Assembly (NCBI GenBank): GCA_036897625.1
Contig: JAYMTA010000397.1
Coordinates: 1-29,874, forward strand
Origin: Pelargonium cotyledonis
Taxonomy: Eukaryota > Streptophyta > Magnoliopsida > Geraniales > Geraniaceae
DNA: 29,874 bases
Direction of reading: 5' to 3'
Positions 1 to 10,564 of the stretch are shown piece by piece (position 1 is the stretch's first letter; each line of letters begins with the position of its first letter). The position numbers and the translations under genes were made by a program. The notes under the pieces were generated by a model. It saw nothing but the letters and a program-made list of their open reading frames with translations, was not told the DNA's origin and did not search any database.

Positions 1-1612
1 TGTCTATTTTCTCTCTTTATGCACGCCGGAGACGGCCTACGAGATCATCGAGGTCGAACTCAATTCCTTCTACGAAGTCCTCTACACCAAAGCCGTCGTT
101 GTCCACAAAGGCTACGGCTACATTTTCCGATTTCTTGCCTCTGTTCTCGTCGTTACGTCGCTCTCGCTGTTCCATTACAAGACCAGCAAAAAAGGGTTCC
201 ACAAATTCGATATCGGCATCACCTACACTCTGCTTCTCGGCGCCATAGCTCTCGACTTCATTGCTCTCTTCATGCTCATCTTCTCCGACCGGTCAGCCTC
301 TGGTCTCAAGGAGTTCGAGGACGACGACAAACCCGGCCGGATGGACCCTCGCTACCATCTCCTCGAGAGGTACCTAAACCTCAAAAAGCCCCGATGGACT
401 GTGCCAGAGATGAAAGTGTGTCGGGACCCGAAATACAAAGACTACAATGTCCTGGCCACACCAACTCTGTTTCGCCGGTGGTCGGAATCTGTTTCCGGGC
501 ACAACTTGGTGGCGTATTGCATCAAGAAGAAGACTCCGAGCATTTTCAGAAACAATGGCTTCACTGGTTGCTTCGTCATCGACCTTCCGTTTCTGATTTT
601 GGAACAAATTTACCTTTTTATTAGTTTCTGTTTGAATAGTTTCTTCTCAGGTTGTGGCTGGATTATGAACTGGATCATCCAACAATTCAGACGCATTTAT
701 TTTCTGAAGCGTATCATTGATGACACTAGCCATTATTTTAGTGCATTTGTTGAGATGGTGATTGATTTTTTGGGGGTTAAAGATCTGCTAGATGAGATGA
801 TATACAAGTTCCATGTACCATTAACCAAGGAGCTATGGAGCTTCATCTTCGACGAGCTGAGGGAGAAGTCATTGTTGTCGGATGATCCGGAGACTTCCAA
901 GAAGATATGCGCTGCTAGAGGCGAATGGGCCATTCGGGACTGCGAGACTGATGGTACCGAAATCAGCCACTTGATCAGCGAGTTAATGCCTTATGTTGAA
1001 GATGTTGATTATGACGAGAGCCTCCTATTGTGGCATGTTGCTACTGAGCTTTGCTATGATACAACAAAGGAGATTCCTGCTGGTAAGAAGTGCGAACGCA
1101 GCAGCGTTGAGTACATGTACTTCTGCAAGGTCATCTCTGAGTACATGCTGTATCTCTTGGTTATGCAACCTACTATGATGTCGGCTGTGGCCGGCATTGG
1201 GCAAATCAGGTTTCGGGATACATGTGCCGAAGCCAGGAAGTTCTTTGACAGAAGGGGTATAGTAAGCAAAGATGAAAGGGAAGCGTGCCACAACATCCTG
1301 GATGTGAATACAGATGTTAAGCCTATTCATGTGAAGGGTGATAGAAGCAAGTCCGTGTTGTTCGATGCGAGTATGCTGGCAAAGTTGCTTCAGAAGATGG
1401 GTGAAGATAAATGGAAAGTGATGAGCAAGGTGTGGGTGGAATTGTTGGCATATGCTGCTAGTCATTGCAGGCCAAACACTCATGCCCAACAAGTCAGCAA
1501 AGGTGGAGAGTTACTCAGTTTTGTTTGGTTGCTCATGGCTCATCTTGGCCTTGGAGAGCAGTTCCAAATCAGTGAGGGTCATGCAAGAGCAAAACTCATT
1601 GTGGGCAAGTAG
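1..1612 (+). CDS. DUF4220/DUF594 family membrane protein, 3' part (5' end outside window)
   Basis: The frame is open from base 2 to the TAG at 1610-1612, giving 536 residues with no intron; the true start lies left of the window. Hydrophobic segments are seen at about residues 41-57 and 71-94, with another near 193-225, followed by a soluble region. The last 70 residues, containing LLSFVWLLMAHLGLGEQF just before the stop, match the DUF594 C-terminal signature that in plants follows a DUF4220 membrane domain. These proteins are plant-specific, often encoded by single-exon tandem genes, and have no established biochemical role. The first ATG in this frame (272) is internal to the conserved membrane part and is not the start. 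The gene converges tail to tail with the next one, 684 bp away. Family assignment is by recognition of sequence; the function is unknown. Confidence 0.88.
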   Translation, partial: VYFLSLCTPETAYEIIEVELNSFYEVLYTKAVVVHKGYGYIFRFLASVLVVTSLSLFHYKTSKKGFHKFDIGITYTLLLGAIALDFIALFMLIFSDRSASGLKEFEDDDKPGRMDPRYHLLERYLNLKKPRWTVPEMKVCRDPKYKDYNVLATPTLFRRWSESVSGHNLVAYCIKKKTPSIFRNNGFTGCFVIDLPFLILEQIYLFISFCLNSFFSGCGWIMNWIIQQFRRIYFLKRIIDDTSHYFSAFVEMVIDFLGVKDLLDEMIYKFHVPLTKELWSFIFDELREKSLLSDDPETSKKICAARGEWAIRDCETDGTEISHLISELMPYVEDVDYDESLLLWHVATELCYDTTKEIPAGKKCERSSVEYMYFCKVISEYMLYLLVMQPTMMSAVAGIGQIRFRDTCAEARKFFDRRGIVSKDEREACHNILDVNTDVKPIHVKGDRSKSVLFDASMLAKLLQKMGEDKWKVMSKVWVELLAYAASHCRPNTHAQQVSKGGELLSFVWLLMAHLGLGEQFQISEGHARAKLIVGK

Positions 1613-2296
1613 CTGATTTATGATTACAAATGATTTGGATAGTTTTGTTTTTTCTGAGGTTATGGGTGCATTTATAGTATAATCCTAGCCTAAGAGATGT
1701 GTGTTTGATACTGATATGTTAACTCTGATTATTTAGCTGATATCTTGTATTCTCCACAAATTTTCAATGAAGTTTGTATTGTGTTAGGACATGTTCTGGT
1801 TTCTATGATCTATTCTCATTAGTGTGTTCAGTCCTGTCCTTTGCCACAAATAGTACTAGTTTTGTTTTACTACTGAATCAGTTCATTGTTCCAGACCATC
1901 TGAGTTTGTCCTAAGAAAATAGTAGATTTTCTTTGTATAAAGCTCATATCATGAACAACGATGGTACTTCAGCTAAACAGAATAATGAAATAACCAAGCA
2001 CAAGGTAAGGAACAAAAGGAAAAAAAGAAGGTTGCTATATATATGGTGGTTAAATTGTAGCCATGACATACTTCTTAACATTTTCTGGTTACTTGTGAAG
2101 AAGTCTGTAAATTTGACAACCCTGACCAAAATTTTGATTAAAGAGCTAAGCAAAGCAAAACCATAACTTGATCTGTGTATAGTTAGCAAAACAAAAACAG
2201 CAACACTCTTAGCTTCATCAATTCCAGAAAACTTTCACTATTCTGATATCATTGTTCGCTTCTCGCGCCTTTGACAGCACTGGTAGTATCTTGGTT
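1613..2296. other. Intergenic region between convergent genes
   Basis: AT-rich stretch that must contain the 3' UTRs of both flanking genes. I searched the minus strand here for a kinase or RING-H2 exon belonging to the next gene and saw none. No other gene or repeat is evident. Confidence 0.6.
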
Positions 2297-3441
2297 CTAT
2301 ACATGCTCCCCTAATAACTTCTCTCCCTCAAGCTGATCCTCCTTTCCCATCCGCCCGTCCAGTTTCTTTGGTCGCTGTATCTTAATGCGTAGCACGAATG
2401 CCACTGCAAGAATGAAGATACTGATGCCAAGAACTGCTCCAAAGCCAAAAACAACAACGATTATCAGTAAAAATGAGTCATATTACATACATAGATCAAC
2501 CAACAAGATTTGAGTTAAGGTCTCACCTGTAGCTACCCACTTAGTTTTGAAACCTGCACAGGATAGTATTGAAGATTAAGATGGCATTGATTATAATTAA
2601 TAATTGATAATCAGTGATATAGAATTTTGCTAACATCATGACCAAGCAAGAGAAGGCTACAGGACAAAGAAAATGGTTACTGCTTACCAACCATCAAAGA
2701 AAATGGTTCCTTATAACAAGTGATGTTCTGGTTTTATCAGACACTAAATCATGTTTATAGAACACAAGATAGGGAATTGGTAAGACAATGTTACTTGAAA
2801 AACGATAAGGATGAAACTTGAGAGTTACCTTTATCAGAACCCGGTCGTTGACTTGTTTCGTTAGTCTCTCCGCACCCAGGCATGTCCCAAGTCAAACCTA
2901 GGCCAAAACTATTATCAGAAAGGTAAGGGCTAAACGAAAATGGAATCGCAACGGTCTTCACCGGCCTGCAGGAATCAGGCACAGGCAAAGAAGACCCCAC
3001 AGTGTAGACATGGTGACGAGAGCCACTCAAGCAAGAGACCTCATTGAAAGAAGACGGAGACAGCTTAGCCGAACAGTTGAGGTATGTGTAGTTCTTGACA
3101 ACATAGTAATAACGAAATGGCGTAAGGGACAGGTCGAGATCAAGAAAGACTCCGTGGACACAACTCTTCGGGTCAAGAAGATCAATCTTTCTGGTATCAT
3201 AAGATATCCTTTTCACAACCAAGTCCCCGTAATCCGGGAAATGAATCATGGTGGTGTTTTCTTTGCAAGAAAGATCAAAACCCGGGTGGCCACAGCGCTG
3301 CAAGCCTTTCACGTGGAAAGGATACAGAATCTCGGGAGCGCCATGACCGCACTTCACTGCCGGACAAGAAGATTCAGAAGCATCTGTTACCAGAAAAATG
3401 GAAGACAAGAGAGTGAGAAGGAGACGAGCACCCATCACCAC
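2297..3441 (-). CDS. GUB_WAK-type receptor-like protein without kinase or RING domain (3 exons, 258 aa)
   Basis: Minus-strand exons are 3441-2829, 2553-2527 (27-nt micro-exon) and 2433-2297; junctions are all phase 1 with GT-AG borders, totalling 777 nt. Residues 1-22 look like a signal peptide. Residues 26 to about 195 carry the Cys-rich galacturonan-binding (GUB_WAK_bind) pattern: CPAVKCG near the start, YPFHV, CGHPGFDLSC, and GLGLTWDMPGC at the end. Residues 210-228 form one TM helix, followed by a basic then acidic tail of about 30 residues ending in GEHV. Relatives with this layout and a micro-exon before the TM are Lr10-like receptor kinases and ATL20-22 RING-H2 ligases, but both effector domains are absent. 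It may bind cell-wall pectin at the surface without signalling by itself. It could be a truncated gene, but the frame is clean. Confidence 0.82.
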
Positions 3442-4103
3442 TTAGAGCAACAAGCAATGCCTAAACTCTAAAGACTCTACAAGTAAATGTTACTTGACTT
3501 GAAGCCTTGGGATCATATTGTGTTATATAGAAAGTTCAAAGTCGAATAAAATAAAGAAAAAGAGAACCAAGTCTTGGAAGGAACCAAGGAACAAGCAAAG
3601 CTGAAGCCGCCTGAGGCAATTGGGTTCTTTTAATTTTACTTTCCACATAACGTGCAAGAAGGGCCAACTCGAAAGTCTTTAGAGTTAAGAGTAGACTTGA
3701 GTTGGGTAGGATCAATTCAAGAGTGTAGCTTGGGACAAGTTTTCAATTTATAAGACCAAATTAACCATAATATCAAGGCCTATCCTTTTCCAAGTTTAGG
3801 TGGCCAGAATTGTCACTTCAATATACTATACTCCACTCTATTATTTACTATCACGTAGGTTTCAAAACATAATAGAGGTTGAATCAATATTCCAGAAAGT
3901 TTTGTCCAGCAACAAAAATGAGACCATCTCAAACTAGGCTTGCTGTCTTTTTATAATGTAAGAGAAAATGTAGACATGTTATCCACAAACACTGAGCAAT
4001 CAAGCAAATCACACAACCCTCAAAATCCTCGTATACAGATAGACAGACTTGGCACAAGAATAAGTAACTGGAGAGAGAAAAATAATTATAAAAAATATAC
4101 ATA
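3442..4103. promoter_or_regulatory. Upstream region of the GUB_WAK gene, with TATA box
   Basis: On the minus strand TATATAA lies at 3529-3523, about 82 bp upstream of the ATG at 3441, which suggests a transcription start near 3495. A second in-frame ATG sits two codons after the first (3435), so either could be used. The left-hand part carries the promoter; the right-hand part must hold the 3' UTR of the deSI gene. Nothing else is seen. Confidence 0.5.
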
Positions 4104-7068
4104 TCATAGGCGCTCTCTTGCGACCCTAACTGGTTTATCCTTCAGGAAGGCTACTTCGCCGTTTGGTATGGTCAGCAGGTGATGGTCTTGCTCCTCCTCT
4201 TCACTCTCTACTAGTGGAGATGATGCACCGGAATTTGACTCGTCATAATCTGCATTGGCGAAAAAATCCGGATCAACAAAAGAAAGCACAAATTTGCAAG
4301 CAAGTAGGTGTAATCTCTCTTCTCAAAAGACAGATGGTGTCATGCCACTACAAATAATAGCATTGTTTGATAGATTGACCACGGAAAATAGTAGCAACAC
4401 ATAAAGGTAGGACGAACCCTTGAACATTCTTAATATAACCATTACCAACTTTCCTCTTTTCCTTTTTCTTTTACTGACAAGATATAGCTTTGTTTGGCTA
4501 ATTCTAGGCACATGTGCATCCCCATCATACAAACCAGATAATTACCAAGCTGCCCTGTATCCTAGGGTGGTTCCAATATGATATTTTCGGCAAGTAGAAT
4601 TTCAATCTCTTCCCAATCCCGACAACACATCACAACATCCCATCTAAAAGTAATTAGACAAAAACCATCCAACCAACGGCAACTAACCACAAATTTGGTC
4701 TTCCAATCAGAGTTTTTAACAACTTAAAAAAAATCTTATTCTCTAATTCTCAAACAGAATGGGACATCCCCAGCATTTCCAGAGAGAGGATATAGGCAAA
4801 TAAAAAGAGAAACACATTCTCAATCCTCTTTTCTTTTCTCCTGTTCTTCAATCTTTTTTAAGTCCACCAATATTATAGAAGGAGGAGAAAATATACAAAG
4901 AATCAAAAGTAATATCATGCAACCGAAACAAGGTTGTGACAACAAACTTACCAGAATAAGCTGGATGATCAGGAAGATGTCTAACTGCTGTTATCTGAAT
5001 GCTTTCTGGCAGTAAACAATTACAGAAAGAACCTGAAACTTCAACTAAAACTGATCAGATAAAAAGATACCAAATTACAAGTGAGCCCGAGGTGCATATT
5101 CACAAGGCCATTAAGTATTAGCAGCATACTCTATGTTACTAAGAGACCCTTTGTTTTTCTTGAATGATATTAGATATGCTGGAATGAATACTTGTGCAAC
5201 ATCAATATCGAAAAAACTGAGAAGTGATATTGGTGCAATGATTATGGACGCATATATGCAAGAATATTGCCAAAAAGCTTCAGACACAATATAAAATGTC
5301 AAGACACGTCTATAATCAGGAAACATGAATATGCATTTTGCCATGTCTACAAGCTAACTTCCCAACTCCAACATAACTTCTCCGGTATAACAACCATAAT
5401 AGAACTTTATTGTCTCACCTAATCGGGCCATACGATTTACCCATCCAGGAATAGGCTTTCCAGTTAGGCGCATAGAAACTTCATCAGTAAAATGGTTGCA
5501 GTTCTTAGCAATCAAATGGTAGGTGTCTCCATGATACTTTCCAGAAATGTGTTCCATGAACAATCGAAATTCTGATTGAGACATATCGACACTGCCCAAC
5601 AGCACTGACCGTCTGAATATGAAGCCAGGACAACTTCTTGGTTCCACCTCAAACACTCCACTGGTAGGGTACTCGTGGGCTCCAAACGCATACTCTAAAC
5701 CATGCACTGTTCAACAGATCAATCACAATTGTAACTAAGTGACAAGAAATGACAGCAGAAAAGCTGGAGAAAAACATACATATGCTAAAATATTACATAA
5801 TAATTGAAACTAATTACAATTAGTACTTCAATTCATATCTGCCCCACTTCATAGGAATAAGAGATCTAAACAGAACTCAGTGAAGTCACCCAATATCACT
5901 GACTTAGGATAACTTCTCATCATGAAAACCAAACCCTTTCAGTTATCTTTCAATCAAATTGTGATTTGTGAAAACAGCACAACCAGCTTTGACACCAAAT
6001 TCATTAGTCATTTCATAATTTTACTTTGGAAAATAAGAGATATCAGTATACCACTAATAGGACTGCAGGATCTATGCAGACCAGAAAAACAAAAGAAGCT
6101 GATGTATCTTTTTCTTCATTCCCCTATCCTCAGAGGGAGAAGTTTAGGGAGATTTTCAAATGTCTATTCCAAATCGTAGGCATCATGTAGAGTGGCATTT
6201 GTGCAACTCAAGAATCCATCCTGTCCTATATTCCTGTCAACCTTCCTAAATTTTTGGTACAAATGTTGAATCTGGATTTATGATAAAATTCATCCACACA
6301 ACCCCCAAAAACTGCAGTGGAACACCATAACAGGTATCAATGCATAGCGTAGAAGCATATCTTTCTACAGCCACTAACAATTAAGTCCACAAACCTCATA
6401 ATACTCTTTTCCACTTTATAAGAACAATACATTAACCTATGGACGATAATAGTACTTCAATTATAGCCATAATATCCATCTATTCACACAAGTTGAGGGC
6501 ATTAACGACCTGTAACTATTGATGTCAGTCATACAAAATTCTCTATCTAGAATCTTTTTCCCATACCAATGTGAGCCAGTTAATTTCAGGAAAACATAAT
6601 CAAATTTTGATTCCGTAAGAGATATTCAAACTATGATTAACCATTATTAATACACACCAAGTTGATCACTTATTGAATCACAATCTACAAATCAACCACC
6701 AATGTGAGTTTTCACTTTTCAGGTATAAATTGCAAATGGAATAATTTTTAAGTTTGGCATAAAGAATATTTTGTTTCCTTATCCACCATCATCCTAAATA
6801 AAACAAAATAAACATTATCCAACAAGTGAGAAGATGACATGGTAAAGAAACAAGCAAAAATAATATAAAGGCAACATTTCCAATATATACCTTCAATACC
6901 CGAGTGAAATATTCCGAGACCAATCCAGTAGAGGTAGTTATTTATAGGCGTGAGATCGTAGACATTAAGATACATAAAAGCCCGATTGCTGACTCCGTTC
7001 TCTTGCACCTTTGCCATGCTAGAGCTAGAGCTCGAGCTCGAGCTGGATCTTGATGGAAATAGTCGCAT
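4104..7068 (-). CDS. deSI-like protein, PPPDE putative thiol isopeptidase (4 exons, 230 aa)
   Basis: Minus-strand exons are 7068-6891, 5706-5419, 5032-4952 and 4249-4104 (178+288+81+146 = 693 nt; all junctions phase 1, GT-AG). The PPPDE domain covers about residues 33-150. The expected catalytic pair is present: His55 in GIFHSGIE and Cys129 in AKNCNHF. The following KPIPGWVNRMARLG and SFCNCLLPESIQ segments are typical of plant deSI-like proteins. DeSI proteins are known as de-SUMOylating or deubiquitinating thiol isopeptidases; activity here is inferred from family. The N-terminus is MRLFPSR followed by ten serines; I prefer this start to the in-frame Met18 because MRLFP plus poly-Ser recurs in plant homologues as I remember them. 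The C-terminal 50 residues are acidic and probably disordered. Intron 1 is about 1.18 kb and holds no recognised gene. Confidence 0.93.
7016..7042. repeat. Palindromic hexamer repeat coding for the poly-Ser tract of the deSI gene
   Basis: A degenerate run of AGCTCG-like units, each its own near reverse complement, encodes serine codons on the minus strand. Because the unit is self-complementary the transcript could fold here, close to the start codon. Confidence 0.6.
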
Positions 7069-7601
7069 TTTTGCTCAATCCCTCAACCACCACGCCAAGC
7101 AATTATCCAATCGCACCGTAGGGCATCACAAACTCATAATTTGCAAAGTATACAATTCGAAAAACCCTAAATCTTTGTTCAGTCGCCGAGAAACCCGATC
7201 AAAACAGAAAAGAAGAAAAAAATCTAAACTTTATTCATCAATAACCATCGGGGTTCAAGAAAATCGAGTGTGCGCAAAAACCCTAGATTACCCTATACGG
7301 CGATCATACAGGGAGGGCAAAACAAGGAAATTCTAGTCGGGGAAGGAGAATTATAGGTTAATATGCGTAAAAATATATGGTAAGGAATCGAAAACTGAAG
7401 ATTGATGATGAAAATTAAAGGTGGATTTGGAAGGGAAATGCAAGATCGGAGTGGAAGAGAAAGAGGGAGATTTTCAGGTAATATATAAGAACCAGTTTTG
7501 CTTGCTCTGTCGCTCCCTCGACAAACTAGAGACGACAATGATTAATCAAGACTCCATATCAAAGAAAGTTTAACTTTTCGTTTTTATTATTCGATTAAAT
7601 G
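7069..7601 (-). promoter_or_regulatory. 5' UTR and promoter of the deSI gene; two telo-box motifs and a TATA-like site
   Basis: AAACCCTA telo-box motifs (plus strand) occur at 7162-7170 and 7278-7286, in a position fitting a 5' leader. A TATA-like TATATATT on the minus strand lies near 7487-7480. Telo-boxes are known in promoters and leaders of plant housekeeping genes. The exact start site cannot be read from sequence. Confidence 0.5.
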
Positions 7602-9157
7602 AAATTTTGGTACTTAAATTTTATGTTTAGTATTCAATTTTTTATTGTGTTAGGGTCAGAATTTAAATTTTTATTTTATAATTAATTGAGTATCTAACGT
7701 TAGTGTCTGTCAAATGTGCCGTTAACCAAGGTTAACGTGGACTTTTTATTGATGACATGGCAAAAATACGCTGATGTGGCCAAAGAAGGTGTAAAAAATA
7801 CATTGATGAGGCAAAATTTAGTGCTGACATGGATTTTTTATTCTTTTAATATAATTGTAAAAAAGAAACAAATTAAAATAAAATAAAATAACAACTCTCA
7901 ATCTCAGAAGTAAGATCTCTCTCCCTTTCACTCTCAAAATCCCTCTGCACTCTCAAAACCCCTAACTTTCCTCTTCACTCTCAATCCCTCTTTTTCTATT
8001 CCATAACCACTCCTCCGCCAGATCGAGCAAGAGAGAGAGCAGCCATGGAGGAGCTCGTCGCATGTGAGATGTCATCTAGTGGAGCTCGCGCCGGTGAGAT
8101 GTCTGATCGGCCAGTTCGAGCAAGAGAAAGACCAGCCATGGAGGAGTTCGTCACCGATGAGCTCGATCGCGCCGGTGAGATATCAGATCGGCCAGGTCGA
8201 GCAAGAGAGAAAGCATCCATGGAGGAGCTCGTCGCCCGTGAGATCTCAGCAAGGAGAGCTCACGCCTGTGAGATCTGAGCAAGGAGAGCTCGTCGCCTCC
8301 AGATAGACGATGATAAATCTGGACCGGTGGCACGCCGATGACTACACGACGAAGCTCGGCTCGTTCGAGCAAGAGAGAGAGCATCCATGGAGGAGCTCGT
8401 CGCCTCCAAATCGACGGTGATAGATATGGACCGGTGGTGATAGATCTGGACCGGTGGCGCGCCGATGACTACACGACGAAGCTCGGCTCGTTCCCGTCGT
8501 CCCTTCTGTTCTTCACCGGTAACATTGGGGCGGTGGAGCACCGGTGGAACCAGCACGAGATCTGGACAAGCCAACAAAAATTTCAAAAACACTGATTTGA
8601 TGCTTCAATTTTTAGTTTAGTTTCTATAAAATCGATTGTTTTATACTGTTCTTGTTCAATTTATTGGGATTGTTGTTTATTTTTGTTCATCATTCATATA
8701 ATTTGAGATAGATTTTAAGTTGTGATGTTGTGCCCAATCTGAAATTTGAGGGAACATTATTGACAATTGATTTTTTCCGGTTTTAGCATATCTAAATTTT
8801 GGAAATTGTCTTGCAAAATTTGAAATTTTGTTACTGTTGAATTTCCGGTTGCCGGAATATTAAACTCATCCAATTCCGGTGGCCGGGAAACTCAACTTCT
8901 GCAAAATGGATTTTTGATTTCATTTTTAATGCCACGTCATAAAAAATGCCACCTCGTCTGGTGAGAGTGTGTCTTCTTCGGCCACGTCAACGCACTTTTG
9001 CCATGTCATCAATCAAAAGTCCACGTCAGCATTGGTTAACGGCGTATTTGACGGACATTAAGGGTAGGTACTTAATTGAGTACAAAATAGAAGTCTAGGT
9101 ACTAACTCTGGTACAATAAAAGATCGGGTACTAAACATGAATTCACACCAAAATTTG
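7602..9157. mobile_element. Non-autonomous DNA transposon with long terminal inverted repeats, Mutator-like in form
   Basis: About 235 bp at 7602-7835 recurs, diverged and inverted, at about 8925-9157. Matching blocks include AAATTTTGG at the tips, GTTTAGTA, TCAAATRYGCCGTTAAC, GACATGGCAAAA and GAYGAGG. The interior has a CT-rich leader-like stretch (7910-8000), then a GC-rich repeat cassette (8024-8493), then AT-rich sequence. No transposase ORF is present. Long inverted ends with gene-like GC-rich cargo suggest a Mutator-like or Pack-MULE type element. A clean target duplication was not found: ATTAAATG lies just left (7594-7601) and again at 9176-9183, but 18 bp beyond the right inverted end. 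The superfamily call is therefore inference. Confidence 0.72.
8024..8493. repeat. Tandem and direct repeats inside the inverted-repeat element
   Basis: A 38-39-bp unit built around CGAGCAAGAGAGAGAGC and CCATGGAGGAGCTCGTCGC occurs four times, starting at 8024, 8117, 8198 and 8366. A second, 46-bp unit (starting GGACCGGTGG, ending CTCGGCTCGTTC) occurs at 8321-8366 and 8448-8493. Copies 1-3 stay in one reading frame of an ORF starting at 8045 (77 codons), with MEEL or MEEF at each ATGGAGGAG. The ORF has no recognised domain and is probably not a functional gene. Confidence 0.75.
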
Positions 9158-10564
9158 AGTACTATAATTGCAAATATTAAATGGGCAAGAAAAACCCTCC
9201 GTCTTTCATTTATACACTATTTACCCTCCTTAATTGATTCTAATTTTGTTTGTAATAATTTCAAGAACAGAACATATATGTGTTATAATAAGCAATATGT
9301 ATTCTCGTATTAAATTATGAATTCATTCGAGTAGTAGCTCACTGTATAACATGTATTATAATTCATGATAACGTGATAAAACAAAAATTTAATGTTGAAC
9401 GATATGCAACGTGCTATGTTATTTTCGTATGAAATTTAATATATTTAGAATTTTCGAAACATGAATGAATGATAGTCAGTAAAGAATTTTTTCTTGATAT
9501 AGTGTCGGTTTAGATTATATTTGGCCATCCTCAACCTCACCTGTTATATATGTGATGTTAAATCCTAGTTAATGGCTATGATTTGGTAATATCTAACTAT
9601 TGGGACCAAACAGTCACAAGAATTTGTTGAATTATTGAACCTTTCAAACAAACACAACACACCGTTAGGCATCAGCTGGTGGTGCATGGCAGTGGCAATA
9701 TCGAAATATAAGAGAGAGAAAATGTCCAATTACGTAAACTACTTGTATAGTTTATGCAACATATGAGAAAATTCCAAATGTTGGCAGGTAGGCCAACTCG
9801 GCCACAATATCTGGGACACAGAATGTACAGAAACACCATTCATTATGCAATCAAATTTACTAGATCAGGCACATAATTTTGATTTTAGTTTAGATCAACC
9901 TGATTAGCTGATTGGTACACTAAGATTAACTATAATAAATTTGATTTTACCTCACGTCAACTTAACTTTTACTTATAAGTAACTGATATGCACACAGTGT
10001 ATGTGTCAAAGATTTTAATAGAAAATGAGGTGAAATGCATTTGAACTTTCGAGCCAAGGGAACAGTGTAGCGGACGGGCTGCAGCGGTGCGTTGTTTGAA
10101 ACCTTTTTTGGGGGTTTTAGTAAACTTGAGCCATGAAACAAATAATTTTGCACAATTTAAGGATTTTGAGCAAGTTTTGGTACCAACCTTTCCATCCTGC
10201 TAACATGTTGCATGTGCACCATAATATGTGTACGTAGGACTTGTATGATTTATTTTAATGTTCATTTCCGTCATTTCATATTTTTTCAGCCGAATTATTT
10301 ATAAAACTTAATTAAGGGTGTAGCGACCATCATGTGAATTACACAATACAAACATATATTTACATTAATATCAGAAAGAGTCATGATGATTACAAGTTAA
10401 TTACACATACATAAATATCATCTGTAATGTCCCCAAAAAAAGCTGGTATTTTTCTTGTAGCACCAACTCTATACAGTTGCACATCTTGGTTCTTCCATTT
10501 TAAGGACAGATATAGAAAAAATCCATCTGGGATCCATATATGATATTTTGGTGGTTGAATCAAC
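9158..10564. other. AT-rich intergenic DNA, no gene seen
   Basis: No reading frame of known type and no clear inverted-repeat element. The right end must contain the 3' UTR of the Nudix gene. Confidence 0.6.

Noticed and set aside
19..624. 201-codon plus-strand ORF overlapping the DUF4220 gene
   Set aside because: It is a different frame of the same exon; the frame from base 2 continues without break into the recognised DUF594 region and the 201-codon protein resembles nothing.
1025..1492. 155-codon minus-strand ORF inside the DUF4220 gene
   Set aside because: Antisense shadow; no recognisable domain.
3010..3471. 153-codon plus-strand ORF opposite the GUB_WAK ectodomain exon
   Set aside because: Antisense shadow of a well-supported exon with signal peptide and conserved cysteines on the minus strand.
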